DNA of 64,000 nucleotides from Aneurinibacillus soli (GTDB taxonomy: Bacteria; Bacillota; Bacilli; Aneurinibacillales; Aneurinibacillaceae): assembly GCF_002355375.1 (NCBI RefSeq), contig NZ_AP017312.1:1877001-1941000 (forward strand), read 5' to 3'. Made by a program: the position numbers and the translations under genes. Positions 1 through 9,152 of the stretch are shown piece after piece. Position 1 is the stretch's first letter; each line of letters begins with the position of its first letter. The notes below the pieces were generated by a model. The model did no database searches and had not been told where the DNA came from. It saw only the letters and a program-made list of their open reading frames with translations.

Positions 1-29
1 ATGAGAAAGAAAGGAAAGGGAAAATAAAA

Positions 30-3000
30 ATGAAAAAGAAAACTCTTTTTCAGCATGCAGCAGTATGTCTACTATTTACGATTATGTTATTTGGAGGCTT
101 GCTGCCTGTTACGTATGCCTCTACTCTTACTGTTTCTAGTGCAAAGGGGAAAATATCCGGAGGGAGCGGTCATAGTCTCGCCTTAAAACCAGACGAAACA
201 GTGGTGGCCTGGGGGGATAACAGCTTTGGTCAGCTTAATATCCCAGGGTTAACTGGAGTGAGGAGTATAGCTGCGGGATATAACCATAGTCTCGCCTTAA
301 AATCAGACGGAAAAGTGGTGGCCTGGGGATTTAACAACCTTGGCCAGCTTAATATCCCAGCCGGGCTAACTGGAGTGGTGGATATAACTGCAGGAGGCTA
401 CCATAGTCTAGCTTTAAAATCGGACGGAACAGTGGCAGCCTGGGGATACAACAGCAGTGGTCAATGTACCGTACCGACCGGATTAACCGGAGTGGTGGCT
501 ATTTCCGGAGGCGATTCCCACTCTCTCGCCTTAAAATCAGACGGAACGGTAGTGGCTTGGGGGGATAATAGCTCTGGTCAATGTACTGTACCGGCTGGAT
601 TAACAGGGGTGGTGGCTATAGCTGCAGGAGGCTATCATAGTCTAGCCTTAAAATCGGACGGAACGGTGGTGGCCTGGGGATATAACAGCAGTGGTCAATG
701 TAGCATTCCAACCGGGTTAACCGGAGTGGTGGCCATAGCTGCAGGATCCCAGCATAGTCTAGCCTTAAAATCAGACGGAACGGTGGTGGTCTGGGGGGAT
801 AACAGCAGTGGTCAATGTAATATCCCAGCCGGATTAACCAGTGGAGTGGTCGGCATAGATGCAGGACAATTGCATAGTCTAGCGGTAAAATCAGACGGAA
901 CAGTCGTGTCCTGGGGGTATAACAGCAAAGGTCAGGCTACTGTACCAGTTGGATTAAACCTGCTTCCTCCAAACATTGCCCCTGTCAGCTACGATGCTAC
1001 CCTTGCTACCAGTCAGAACACACCGAAAAGCAACACCTTAAGCGCCACGGATGCCGATGGAGATGCGCTGACATACAGCATCGTCAGCCAGGGCAACAAA
1101 GGAACAGTATCAATTACCAATTCGAGCACTGGTGCATATACTTATACGCCCAATGCTAATGCAACAGGAATGGATACGTTTACTTTTAAAACCAATGATG
1201 GAACGGTGGATTCCAACATCTCTACCGTAACGGTAAACATTCTCTCTAACAATGCCGATTTAAGCAGCCTAACGTTGAGCCAGGGAACGTTATCCCCTGC
1301 GTTTGCTTCTGGCACTACGACGTACACAGCGAGTGTAGGAAATAAGATAAGTAGTATTGATGTGACATCAACGTTGGCTGACTCTGCGGCAACCATTGTC
1401 GTAAATGGAACACCGGTGACTTCCGGTAGCGCAAAGACAGTACCGTTAAATGTAGGTTCGAACACGATCACCATATTAGTTACAGCTCAAGATGGTTCAA
1501 CCAAAACATATACCGTTACGGTCACCCGCGCAGCCCAAACAGATGCAGAAGCTGTGGCAGAAACGAAAGAGGCATTGAATGTTGGTTATACCGGGGGCGA
1601 TAGTGCGAGCGGTGTAACCCAAAACGTAACCCTTGTTACAACAGGAGCGAATGGAACAACGATTAGCTGGAGCTCAGATACCCCTGATGTTCTTGCAACG
1701 GATGGAACGGTAACACGTCCAGCTTACCTGACGGGAGACCGGACGATTACATTAACAGCTACGATTACCAAAGGTGGAGCCACAGATATAAAAACCTTTA
1801 CAGTTACCGTAAAAGCTTTAAGCCAGACAGATGTAGAAGCGGTGACAGAAGCAAAAGCAGCACTTGACGTTGGTTATACAGTAGGGGAAAGTGCTGGCAG
1901 TGTAACCCAAAACGTGACACTCCCTATGACAGGATTAAATAATACAGCGGTAAGTTGGTCTTCTGATAAACCCGGTGTTATTGCAGCGAACGGAACCGTG
2001 ACACGACCAGAGTTTACATCAGGTGATTCTATCGTTATATTGACAGCTACGGTTACAAAAAATAGCGCCACAGACACGAAGTCTTTTTCGCAAACAGTCA
2101 AGGCAAAGGGTTATGTCATGACGGATGCAGATGCTGTTGCGGGAGCAAAGACAGCTTTAGATATCGGATATGCACAAGGAGATAGTGCGAGTGGTGTAAC
2201 CCAAAATGTAATCCTTCCATCTACAGGTGTGAATGGTACAGTGATTAGTTGGTCTTCTAGTAACCCGGCTATTCTTGCATCTGATGGTACGGTACAACGT
2301 CCAGAATATAGCACAGGGGATGCCACGGTTACTGTGACGGCAACCATTACGAAAAATGGTGTAACCGACACCAAAACGTTTGGAGTAAAGGTAATAAAAC
2401 GTGCACCACAGCAAAATGCAGATATTAGTTCATTAGTAAGCTCACAAGGCAGTGTTACCCTCTCAGCAAATACGTACAATTATGCTGTAAATGTAGGAAA
2501 CAGTGTAAGTAGTATGACAATAACGCCCACATTGGCAGATTCACTGGCTACCGTAACAGTAAACAACGCGCTTGTTACAAGTGGTCAACCAAGTCAAGCA
2601 ATCGCATTACAGGTGGGACAAAACCTTGTGACGATTACCGTTACAGCGCAAGACGGAGTAACCGTCAAGACGTATAAAATAACAGTCACTCGCGCGCCTT
2701 CTTCCTCTAGTGGTGGAGGGGGTGGTTCAAGCTCATCGTCAGCTTCAAGCAATATACGAACCATGTCTCTCCTCAATAGTAAAGGGATCCCGGAAGCGAA
2801 TGTGGAAATTATCCGGACAACTACAGCGGACGGGAAGACAAGCGACAGTGTGACCCTTACGGCTACTAAGGCAGTAGAAGCGGTCACTAAGGCGGATGAA
2901 AACAATAAAACGGTTATTATTCCAATGAACGATGCAAAAGGAAAAGAAGCTGATCAAGTCGCTCTTACTGTGCAGAAAGAGGCTCTCTCTGTTCTGACAT

Positions 3001-3989
3001 CTCGTGATGCTTCTATCCAGGTGATGGCGGAAAAAGCAAGCATTGAGCTTCCAAAAGAGACCGTAGCATCCTTGAATAAACAGGACATTCAAATGATGAT
3101 TGAACCGGTTACAAAAGAGAGCGATGTAAAACAAACACGAACACTTCTGCATGCACAGGCAGAGGATGGAACAATAGTGGGAACGCCACTGCATATTGAA
3201 ACAAACTTCTCCGGTCGCACGAAGATTACATTACCTTTCACAGGTATGAATCTTCCAGCTGATCCAAAGGAACAAGAAGCGTTTCTACGTTCATTGAATG
3301 TGTTCATTGAACACAGTGACGGAGAGAAAAAGGTAGATAAAGGCGAAATCCAATACGATAAGAATAACAAGCCGGTTGGCATTTCCATCTGGGTCGATAA
3401 ATTCAGTACGTTTACGATGGTAGAAGTTCCAGAAAGTAAAAAGGAAACAAAACTGGGACCTGCTGCTCTTACAGACATTCAAGGTCACTGGGCGGAGCAG
3501 GGTATTCAGAAATTGGTTCAGGCAGGATCGATTTCTGGCTATCCGGATGGAACATTCAAACCGGATCAGACCATTACACGCGCAGAGTTTGTGTCTATCG
3601 TAGTGAAAGCATTTGGTTTACAGCCGAAGGATCATACAAAAGCGGACTTCCAGGATACAAAAACACACTGGGCGAAAACAGCCATTGATACGGCATATGC
3701 AAATAACATCATCAATGGATATAACGCTACGACATTCGGTGCGGATGATACAATTACTCGCGAACAGATGGCAGTCATCCTGACTAACAGTAAAAAGAGC
3801 AAGGCGGCAGAGAAGCACGTAAACTTTATAGATGATCTGTCGATCTCAACATGGGCACAGGAAGCAGTAAAGCAGGCGGTAGCGCAGGACATTATCAAAG
3901 GCTATCCGAATCACACCTTTAAACCAAAGCAGGCTGCAACACGAGCAGAAGCAGTAACTATGATTATAAATGCTCTTCATGTAAAGTAA
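30..3989 (+). CDS. Secreted RCC1-repeat / Ig-like / S-layer homology (SLH) surface protein
   Basis: A 1319-residue exported protein. Residues 1-30 form a signal peptide (Lys-rich start, hydrophobic core, YAS cleavage region). Residues about 45-320 hold seven RCC1-type repeats with the recurring HSLALKSDGTVVAWGDN and GQC-P-GLTGVV pattern, expected to make a beta-propeller. Then come a cadherin/VCBS-like domain (about 325-405), a cadherin-like beta-sandwich (about 408-505), three near-identical bacterial Ig-like repeats beginning with a TDAEAV type motif (about 508-795), a second cadherin-like sandwich (about 803-895) and a Ser/Gly linker. Three SLH domains (from about residue 1146) end the protein and should anchor it non-covalently to pyruvylated secondary cell-wall polymer. 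The architecture is seen directly; the ligand of the propeller is unknown. It is a single gene with its own terminator. Confidence 0.93.
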   Translation: MKKKTLFQHAAVCLLFTIMLFGGLLPVTYASTLTVSSAKGKISGGSGHSLALKPDETVVAWGDNSFGQLNIPGLTGVRSIAAGYNHSLALKSDGKVVAWGFNNLGQLNIPAGLTGVVDITAGGYHSLALKSDGTVAAWGYNSSGQCTVPTGLTGVVAISGGDSHSLALKSDGTVVAWGDNSSGQCTVPAGLTGVVAIAAGGYHSLALKSDGTVVAWGYNSSGQCSIPTGLTGVVAIAAGSQHSLALKSDGTVVVWGDNSSGQCNIPAGLTSGVVGIDAGQLHSLAVKSDGTVVSWGYNSKGQATVPVGLNLLPPNIAPVSYDATLATSQNTPKSNTLSATDADGDALTYSIVSQGNKGTVSITNSSTGAYTYTPNANATGMDTFTFKTNDGTVDSNISTVTVNILSNNADLSSLTLSQGTLSPAFASGTTTYTASVGNKISSIDVTSTLADSAATIVVNGTPVTSGSAKTVPLNVGSNTITILVTAQDGSTKTYTVTVTRAAQTDAEAVAETKEALNVGYTGGDSASGVTQNVTLVTTGANGTTISWSSDTPDVLATDGTVTRPAYLTGDRTITLTATITKGGATDIKTFTVTVKALSQTDVEAVTEAKAALDVGYTVGESAGSVTQNVTLPMTGLNNTAVSWSSDKPGVIAANGTVTRPEFTSGDSIVILTATVTKNSATDTKSFSQTVKAKGYVMTDADAVAGAKTALDIGYAQGDSASGVTQNVILPSTGVNGTVISWSSSNPAILASDGTVQRPEYSTGDATVTVTATITKNGVTDTKTFGVKVIKRAPQQNADISSLVSSQGSVTLSANTYNYAVNVGNSVSSMTITPTLADSLATVTVNNALVTSGQPSQAIALQVGQNLVTITVTAQDGVTVKTYKITVTRAPSSSSGGGGGSSSSSASSNIRTMSLLNSKGIPEANVEIIRTTTADGKTSDSVTLTATKAVEAVTKADENNKTVIIPMNDAKGKEADQVALTVQKEALSVLTSRDASIQVMAEKASIELPKETVASLNKQDIQMMIEPVTKESDVKQTRTLLHAQAEDGTIVGTPLHIETNFSGRTKITLPFTGMNLPADPKEQEAFLRSLNVFIEHSDGEKKVDKGEIQYDKNNKPVGISIWVDKFSTFTMVEVPESKKETKLGPAALTDIQGHWAEQGIQKLVQAGSISGYPDGTFKPDQTITRAEFVSIVVKAFGLQPKDHTKADFQDTKTHWAKTAIDTAYANNIINGYNATTFGADDTITREQMAVILTNSKKSKAAEKHVNFIDDLSISTWAQEAVKQAVAQDIIKGYPNHTFKPKQAATRAEAVTMIINALHVK

Positions 3990-3994
3990 GTAAA

Positions 3995-4032
3995 AACAAT
4001 CCACTGGCTTAGGCTGGTGGATTGTTTATTTT
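3995..4032 (+). terminator. Rho-independent terminator of the SLH protein gene
   Basis: Perfect 10-bp stem (AACAATCCAC with GTGGATTGTT) followed by a T-rich run, just after the stop codon. Confidence 0.85.
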
Positions 4033-4038
4033 TACATG

Positions 4039-4308
4039 TTAGTAAAGAGTGGGAACTGGAGGACATGCGACTGCATCAAGAAATCTTGGGTCAATTCCAT
4101 AAAACATCCAGAATAGACCGTTCCATCTATAACCTGAGATTTCACCATATTCTACTCGTGTAGGATAAAACCAGAACTGATCCCCAGTAAGGAGCCACAC
4201 ATACGTGTACTGATGTACACAATCAATGATATAGGAAACAGTAGGTTTTTGGGGGATAAATGGTGGTGGAGGAGATGTTGGTGGTCCCTGTCGTGACATA
4301 AATACCAT
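4039..4308 (-). CDS. Small conserved Pro-rich/aromatic protein of unknown function
   Basis: An 89-residue protein with a Pro-rich N-terminus (MSRQGPPTSPPPPF) and an aromatic C-terminal half with motifs like YVWLLTGDQFWFYPTRV and GYRWNGLFWMFYGIDPR. This pattern recalls a family of small Bacillales proteins of unknown function that share the PPTSPPP start and an FGID-R ending; that recall is from memory, not from a search. AAGGAG lies 9 nt upstream of the ATG at 4308, which supports this start over the internal Met. No signal peptide is visible. No function is proposed. Confidence 0.7.
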   Translation of the reverse strand: MVFMSRQGPPTSPPPPFIPQKPTVSYIIDCVHQYTYVWLLTGDQFWFYPTRVEYGEISGYRWNGLFWMFYGIDPRFLDAVACPPVPTLY

Positions 4309-4486
4309 TCAAATTCACTCCTTGTAAATAGGCCTTCGACATCTTATGTTGGAATGCATGCAATGGATTGGGTAGATGACCTACATGAGTCAGATGATGT
4401 TCATAAAAGCTTATACATCTGACTTTATCAAAGAAGTGCAATTAACTTTGTACCTTTATATGAAATCGATTCACATATATAATTTT

Positions 4487-5227
4487 TCATAGTAATGTCC
4501 GTGGAATTTTATATAATAACTCTGTTCGGTTACTAACTTCATACTTTCGATATAAGTTGTGCAAATGCTTTTTGACGGTATGATCACTTACATATAGCTT
4601 TTTAGCAATCTCTTTATTAGTCATTCCCATTTCCAGATAAGCCACTAGTTCTTTTTCTCTGGACGTTAGTGGAGAATTGATCATTGTTCTATTGCCCGGA
4701 TAGATACTTTTTAAGTTGAAACCGATTTCAATTTGTTTAAATAAAAAATTTAGTTTAACTTTATCTTTTTCGGTGAATTTTTCTTCATCTTGATCACGTA
4801 ATAACCCAATCACTCCGATGAGTGCCCCGTCATATTTTAGATAGATTCCCATCTCATCTAAAAAAGCATACTTTTTCATGAAAGAATGATAATACTCAGA
4901 GTGTAAATACTCGTTAAATGAAGTGACATCCTCAATCTGTTGAATCTGCTGCTTATTTCTCCTATAAAATGGACCAAGTATATCTAATTGATAGAAATAA
5001 TGATTATATTCCTCCAACGACTTCTTATCAATATTTAATAAAATAGGATCTACCAAATGTTGCTGGTCGTCCACCAACCAAAACAAAGATCGATTAAATC
5101 CTAATATTTCACTGAGAACAGAAAGAACTTCCCGACGATAGCTATCTATGTCTGTACTCATTTGTTTACTTGCTAATTCTTCTACGGCAGATAGGACGTT
5201 GATATAATCCGTATGCGTTAACTGCAT
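4487..5227 (-). CDS. LuxR-family transcriptional regulator
   Basis: A 246-residue regulator. The C-terminal 65 residues are a clear LuxR/GerE helix-turn-helix: SPLTSREKELVAYLEMGMTNKEIAKKL, then YVSDHTVKKHLHNLYRKY. The N-terminal 180 residues look like a GAF-type sensory domain (predicted from the FNRSLFWLVDDQQHLV and GVIGLLRDQDEEKF stretches) without a receiver aspartate motif, so it is more likely a ligand-sensing LuxR than a two-component response regulator. It is transcribed divergently from the amidase gene 130 bp away, so control of the amidase is a reasonable inference. Confidence 0.85.
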   Translation of the reverse strand: MQLTHTDYINVLSAVEELASKQMSTDIDSYRREVLSVLSEILGFNRSLFWLVDDQQHLVDPILLNIDKKSLEEYNHYFYQLDILGPFYRRNKQQIQQIEDVTSFNEYLHSEYYHSFMKKYAFLDEMGIYLKYDGALIGVIGLLRDQDEEKFTEKDKVKLNFLFKQIEIGFNLKSIYPGNRTMINSPLTSREKELVAYLEMGMTNKEIAKKLYVSDHTVKKHLHNLYRKYEVSNRTELLYKIPRTLL

Positions 5228-5357
5228 ATCTGTCCTCCTTTGTAAGTAGTTATCACCATAATATAAGAATTTTTAGAAAAATAAAATATTTATCCGTTTG
5301 GGTAATAGATCAATTTAGTTTCTCACTAGATAATAGGTGTAAAAGGAGGGATGATTT

Positions 5358-6818
5358 GTGAATATAGTGGAATTCTCTACTTATGACGGTCTAGGGCTGG
5401 CTGAGCTTGTAAAAAGCAAACAGGTCACACCAGAAGAGCTTGTTCAACTTTCTGTTAAAGCCATTAAGGAATTAAATCCAGACTTAAATGCTGTTGTCTC
5501 GATTCTGGAGGAAGAAGCTATAAGTGAAATTGAAGAAGGTTTACCTGAAGGTCCTTTTCAAGGAGTACCCTTTGTAATCAAAGAACTCGTTCTTCATGCC
5601 AAAAACATCCCATTCAGCGCAGGAAGCCGATTGGCAGAAGGCTCAGTACTTCCGGTTGATAGTGAATTAATGAAAAGGTTTAGAAAAGCGGGGTTTGTAA
5701 CAGTTGGAACGACTACTACGCCAGAGTTTGGATATAACGCAGCTACAGAAGCTGTTCTTTATGGACCGACACGAAATCCGTGGAATGTAAATCATAGCCC
5801 AGGTGGATCAAGTGGTGGCTCTGCGGCAGCGATTGCTTCGGGTATGGTACCTGTAGGGCATGCTAATGATGGGGGAGGGTCAATCAGAATTCCAGCCTCG
5901 TGCAGCGGTTTAGTAGGCCTAAAACCAACTCGGGGTAGAATACCGGCCGGACCGTATAATAGTGAGCCGTTAAACGGGATTGCCATTGAATTCGCCTTAA
6001 CGAAAACAGTAAGAGACACAGCCTATCTCCTCGATGCTGTAAGTGGTCCAGATATCGGCTGCTATGGATGGCCCGAATCTCCTTCTGAAGAATACAAAAA
6101 GATCATCGAAAGACCCGTCAAACCATTAAAGATCGCGTGGACCGGACGTCCAGCTTCTGGTGTTCCTGTAGATGAAGAATGCTTAATGGCATTACATGAA
6201 ACGGTTCAGTTATGCGAGGATTTGGGACATATAGTTGTGGAAGATCGTCCTGAATATGAAGTGGAACCTTTTAGTTTAGCGACTTTACAGATTTGGACAG
6301 CAAACATTTATAAGATGATCAATGGAGTGGCTAAAGCTTCGGGTAAAACACCAAGTGATAAAAATATCGAATCTGCTATTTGGCAGTGTTATTTATATGG
6401 AAAAGAAATGAAAGCATCTGAGCTTTTGGATGCTATCGAAATTAATGCTACTGTTTCAAGACAAGTTGGTCAATTTTTCTCGGATTATGATGTGTTATTA
6501 TCCCCGACTATGGCTGCATTACCAGCTAAAATAGGGTTTTTAAATGCAAACAATCCATCCATTGATGCCAAGCAATGGACAGAACAAATTTTTACTTATG
6601 CGCCATTCACAAATTTATTTAATGCAACTGGACAGCCATCTATTTCACTTCCTTTAAAATGGAGTGCTGCTGGGTTGCCGATTGGTATGCAATTCACGGG
6701 CAGATTCGCTGACGAAGCTACTTTGCTTCAACTGGCCACACAACTAGAAAAGGCTCATCAGTGGAAAGACAAAAAGCCAGCGATTCATGCATCAAAATTA
6801 GCCAAACCTACAATCTAA
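5358..6818 (+). CDS. Amidase signature family hydrolase (NylA-like)
   Basis: A 486-residue amidase-signature enzyme, full length. The catalytic Lys-cisSer-Ser triad is visible as K75 (PFVIKELV), S151 (PGGSSGGSAA) and S175 (DGGGSIRIPASCSGLVGLKP). The HANDGGGSIRIPAS segment with the following GRIPAGP is of the type seen in 6-aminohexanoate cyclic-dimer hydrolase (NylA) and related broad amidases rather than GatA. The GTG at 5358 is the start: AAAGGAGGG ends 8 nt upstream, and the ATG at 5351 is out of frame. No gatB or gatC is adjacent, so a tRNA role is unlikely. The likely reaction is hydrolysis of a linear or cyclic amide; the substrate is unknown. It is probably controlled by the divergent LuxR protein. 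Confidence 0.9.
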   Translation: MNIVEFSTYDGLGLAELVKSKQVTPEELVQLSVKAIKELNPDLNAVVSILEEEAISEIEEGLPEGPFQGVPFVIKELVLHAKNIPFSAGSRLAEGSVLPVDSELMKRFRKAGFVTVGTTTTPEFGYNAATEAVLYGPTRNPWNVNHSPGGSSGGSAAAIASGMVPVGHANDGGGSIRIPASCSGLVGLKPTRGRIPAGPYNSEPLNGIAIEFALTKTVRDTAYLLDAVSGPDIGCYGWPESPSEEYKKIIERPVKPLKIAWTGRPASGVPVDEECLMALHETVQLCEDLGHIVVEDRPEYEVEPFSLATLQIWTANIYKMINGVAKASGKTPSDKNIESAIWQCYLYGKEMKASELLDAIEINATVSRQVGQFFSDYDVLLSPTMAALPAKIGFLNANNPSIDAKQWTEQIFTYAPFTNLFNATGQPSISLPLKWSAAGLPIGMQFTGRFADEATLLQLATQLEKAHQWKDKKPAIHASKLAKPTI

Positions 6819-6819
6819 T

Positions 6820-6853
6820 AAAAACCCCCACCTTTTTATGGGTGGGGGTTTTT
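6820..6853. terminator. Bidirectional terminator between amidase and lipase genes
   Basis: Stem of 13 bp (AAAAACCCCCACC with GGTGGGGGTTTTT) with A and T runs on both sides. It serves two convergent genes. Confidence 0.88.
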
Positions 6854-6914
6854 GTATAATTAGGTAATCTTATGTTCAATAGATAAACCGTTCGATTTGG
6901 CCAGATGGGGAAAA

Positions 6915-8804
6915 TTAAATTAGAAGAGCTTCCTGTGGAAGTCTGGTTAATTGAGCAATATACTGGGTGATGCGATGTCCCTCGATCCCCACATTTTCTG
7001 GTAAATAATATTGTGTAGCAGGGAGGTAGAGATTTACGTATGAACCAATCTTTAGAACATTTCCGTCTGCTATAGGGTCCCCTGGATTTGTAATAACGAA
7101 AGAGTTGCTGCCAAGCCAAGATTCAGCAAAGTCCATGTCACCAACTGGTGGACAACCGAAAGTAAATAATTGGCGATAATTTGCAGGGAATTCACCAGCT
7201 AGACCATAAGCAATTAAGGATGCTACTGCTCCGCCCCGGCTATGGCCTGTAATAAGTAGGCGTTTTTTTCCTAGAATGGGTTTTACGTGAGCTACAATAG
7301 TATTATAAACGGAGTTTAGGGAAGTCACAAATCCTTGATGTGCGTAGATGGTTTTATTGTGTAAATTTACAGGCGTTAAGTTAAAGTAAAAGTTTTTTAA
7401 CCAGTTGTCAAAGCTGTCTGAACCACGTATAGCTATTACGACTTCTTCCGAGTTACTTGCAATGAAGCCGTACGTATTACTAGAATAGTTGGAGATTTCT
7501 AATTCTGGTTGTAGGTTATATTCTGGTAATTTACTCTTAATGTTACTATATGTTTTATATGCTAGATTTGATAATTCAGCGCATCGTAAAGCTGTATTTC
7601 TATCAAATTCAATTTTACGAGTTGGCTTAAGAGGGGCTTCTGATACAGTTATGCTTGCACCGATAGAGGTGGCAGCTATACCGATTTGGTGATATGAATC
7701 AGTTCTATACTTTTTAGTGAAAACTACCCCAACATATTCTTGGACTATTTTTCCTTGTAAGTGATCCATAATATATCCAAGTTCGGCAGTTCCTGTTTGG
7801 TTATCTCCACACCATTTCCAGGAGATAGGCGAATTGGCATCGAATTTGAAATCCTCACGTGTTTTATAAAGGCCGCACCAGCCAAAATATCCCCCGGCAG
7901 TGGTTTCCACAGAAATATTCGGATAAATGTATGTGTAGCTTTCCCTGAGTGTTAAAGTAAGAGAGATTTTATTGTCTTCATCGCCTACAAGTTGTTCACC
8001 TAATTCAGGGAAAAGAACTTTCGGCTCTGGCCTGGAATTATCTGCATCATCGGCCTTACAATCAGAGATAAGATCGTGTCGTAAGCGAGGGTATACCAAT
8101 TGTTGTTCCTCGTAACTAAGGGAGTCCCAGCAATTTGTAACTTCTTGAGTTGCATGATTAGGATGCTTACTCTTAAAGAGCGGGGCATTTCCATCTGCTG
8201 TAGCCAGCATAGCTTCTATAAAGGGATCTCTAGTTGTCTCTGTATTTACCTGATGTTGAGGCAACGAAGAGACAACAGGATCTTTTGTAGAGACAGAATA
8301 AGAACGTCCATACATTATGTTAGAGGTAGCGGTTTTTTGACTATAGCCGTTTTTAAAAATACGAAGTTCGTATTCTTCACTTGTTCCATTTCCAGCCACT
8401 TCGCTTTTAAAATAGCTGAAGGAATGATTCCCAGAGGTAGATTTACCAATATAATGATATGCTAAATAATCGGTATTTTTTGCACCCTTTTTGTACAAAC
8501 CAATCCAGTAATTATCTGTATCTGGAGTGCTTTCCAGGTTCCACTGGATGTTTGGATAGTAGTAAAAATATTGATAGCGAAGTTTAACTTTAACGCCATT
8601 ATATACATCTAGACCAAAAGAAGTTTCAGAGATGCTGTCTTCTTCTAGTATTTCAGCATAGGGATTTGTGTGGTCATAAGATTGCGGAACGCCAGGCTGC
8701 TTAAAATTGAGCCCAAGTACTAGTTGTTGTTTCTCTGTGCTTGTAAGATGATTCCATGCTGAGTGAAGGCGAAATAGGGTAGATTGCTTTGTTTCTTTCT
8801 CCAT
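6915..8804 (-). CDS. Class 3 lipase with tandem SKICH/C2-like N-terminal repeats
   Basis: A 629-residue protein. The C-terminal third (about 410-629) is a class 3 (Mbeg1/Rhizomucor type) lipase: the nucleophile elbow is GHSRGGA with Ser522, preceded by a strand pattern VVIAIRGSDSFDNWLKNF and followed by FTFGCPPVGD and the Asp-containing NPGDPIADG segment and a late His (EGHRITQY). The N-terminal part contains two copies of a module: a short helix (WNHLTSTEKQQLV and WDSLSYEEQQLV) then a beta domain with YYYPNIQWNLES...YWIGLYKKG and TYIYPNISVETT...GWCGLYKTRE. The YP..V.WIG.YK signature recalls eukaryotic SKICH domains. No signal peptide is seen. AAAGGATG precedes the ATG. It is divergent from the MACPF-like gene. 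Confidence 0.85.
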   Translation of the reverse strand: MEKETKQSTLFRLHSAWNHLTSTEKQQLVLGLNFKQPGVPQSYDHTNPYAEILEEDSISETSFGLDVYNGVKVKLRYQYFYYYPNIQWNLESTPDTDNYWIGLYKKGAKNTDYLAYHYIGKSTSGNHSFSYFKSEVAGNGTSEEYELRIFKNGYSQKTATSNIMYGRSYSVSTKDPVVSSLPQHQVNTETTRDPFIEAMLATADGNAPLFKSKHPNHATQEVTNCWDSLSYEEQQLVYPRLRHDLISDCKADDADNSRPEPKVLFPELGEQLVGDEDNKISLTLTLRESYTYIYPNISVETTAGGYFGWCGLYKTREDFKFDANSPISWKWCGDNQTGTAELGYIMDHLQGKIVQEYVGVVFTKKYRTDSYHQIGIAATSIGASITVSEAPLKPTRKIEFDRNTALRCAELSNLAYKTYSNIKSKLPEYNLQPELEISNYSSNTYGFIASNSEEVVIAIRGSDSFDNWLKNFYFNLTPVNLHNKTIYAHQGFVTSLNSVYNTIVAHVKPILGKKRLLITGHSRGGAVASLIAYGLAGEFPANYRQLFTFGCPPVGDMDFAESWLGSNSFVITNPGDPIADGNVLKIGSYVNLYLPATQYYLPENVGIEGHRITQYIAQLTRLPQEALLI

Positions 8805-9152
8805 TATATAATCATCCTTTCACATCAATAAATAAAGTGCATGATCACTAGCTGGTACATTAGACCTGGCTATACCAATAAGTAGATAGGTTAGTATTGA
8901 TTCTAATAACCTCAGATCCCACCTTCCAGAATTTGTTTTTCTCTGTAAGTCTATTATATTGGAATTTTTAGTAATATAGCAATCGGGGGAAGTCATAATA
9001 GAAGTAATGTAATTAAAAGTGATAAAATAGTAATATTTAACTAAAAAATACGATCCATATTTCCTTGTGCTAGGATGGATGTTTAGAATTTGTTGAGTTC
9101 TATAGTGTAAAGTAGGAAGGGGGAACCAAATATTTACGATTGAGGTGGAAAA
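8805..9152. promoter_or_regulatory. AT-rich intergenic region between divergent lipase and MACPF-like genes
   Basis: A 348-bp gap between two divergent start codons, so it must hold both promoters. It is AT-rich. I see no long ORF, no convincing perfect palindrome and no unambiguous -35/-10 pair. The GAGGTGG site before 9153 is the only clear signal. Confidence 0.5.

Noticed and set aside
1142-3898. Many minus-strand frames inside the SLH protein gene
   Set aside because: They are shadows of a repeat-rich coding sequence with no ribosome sites or family motifs.
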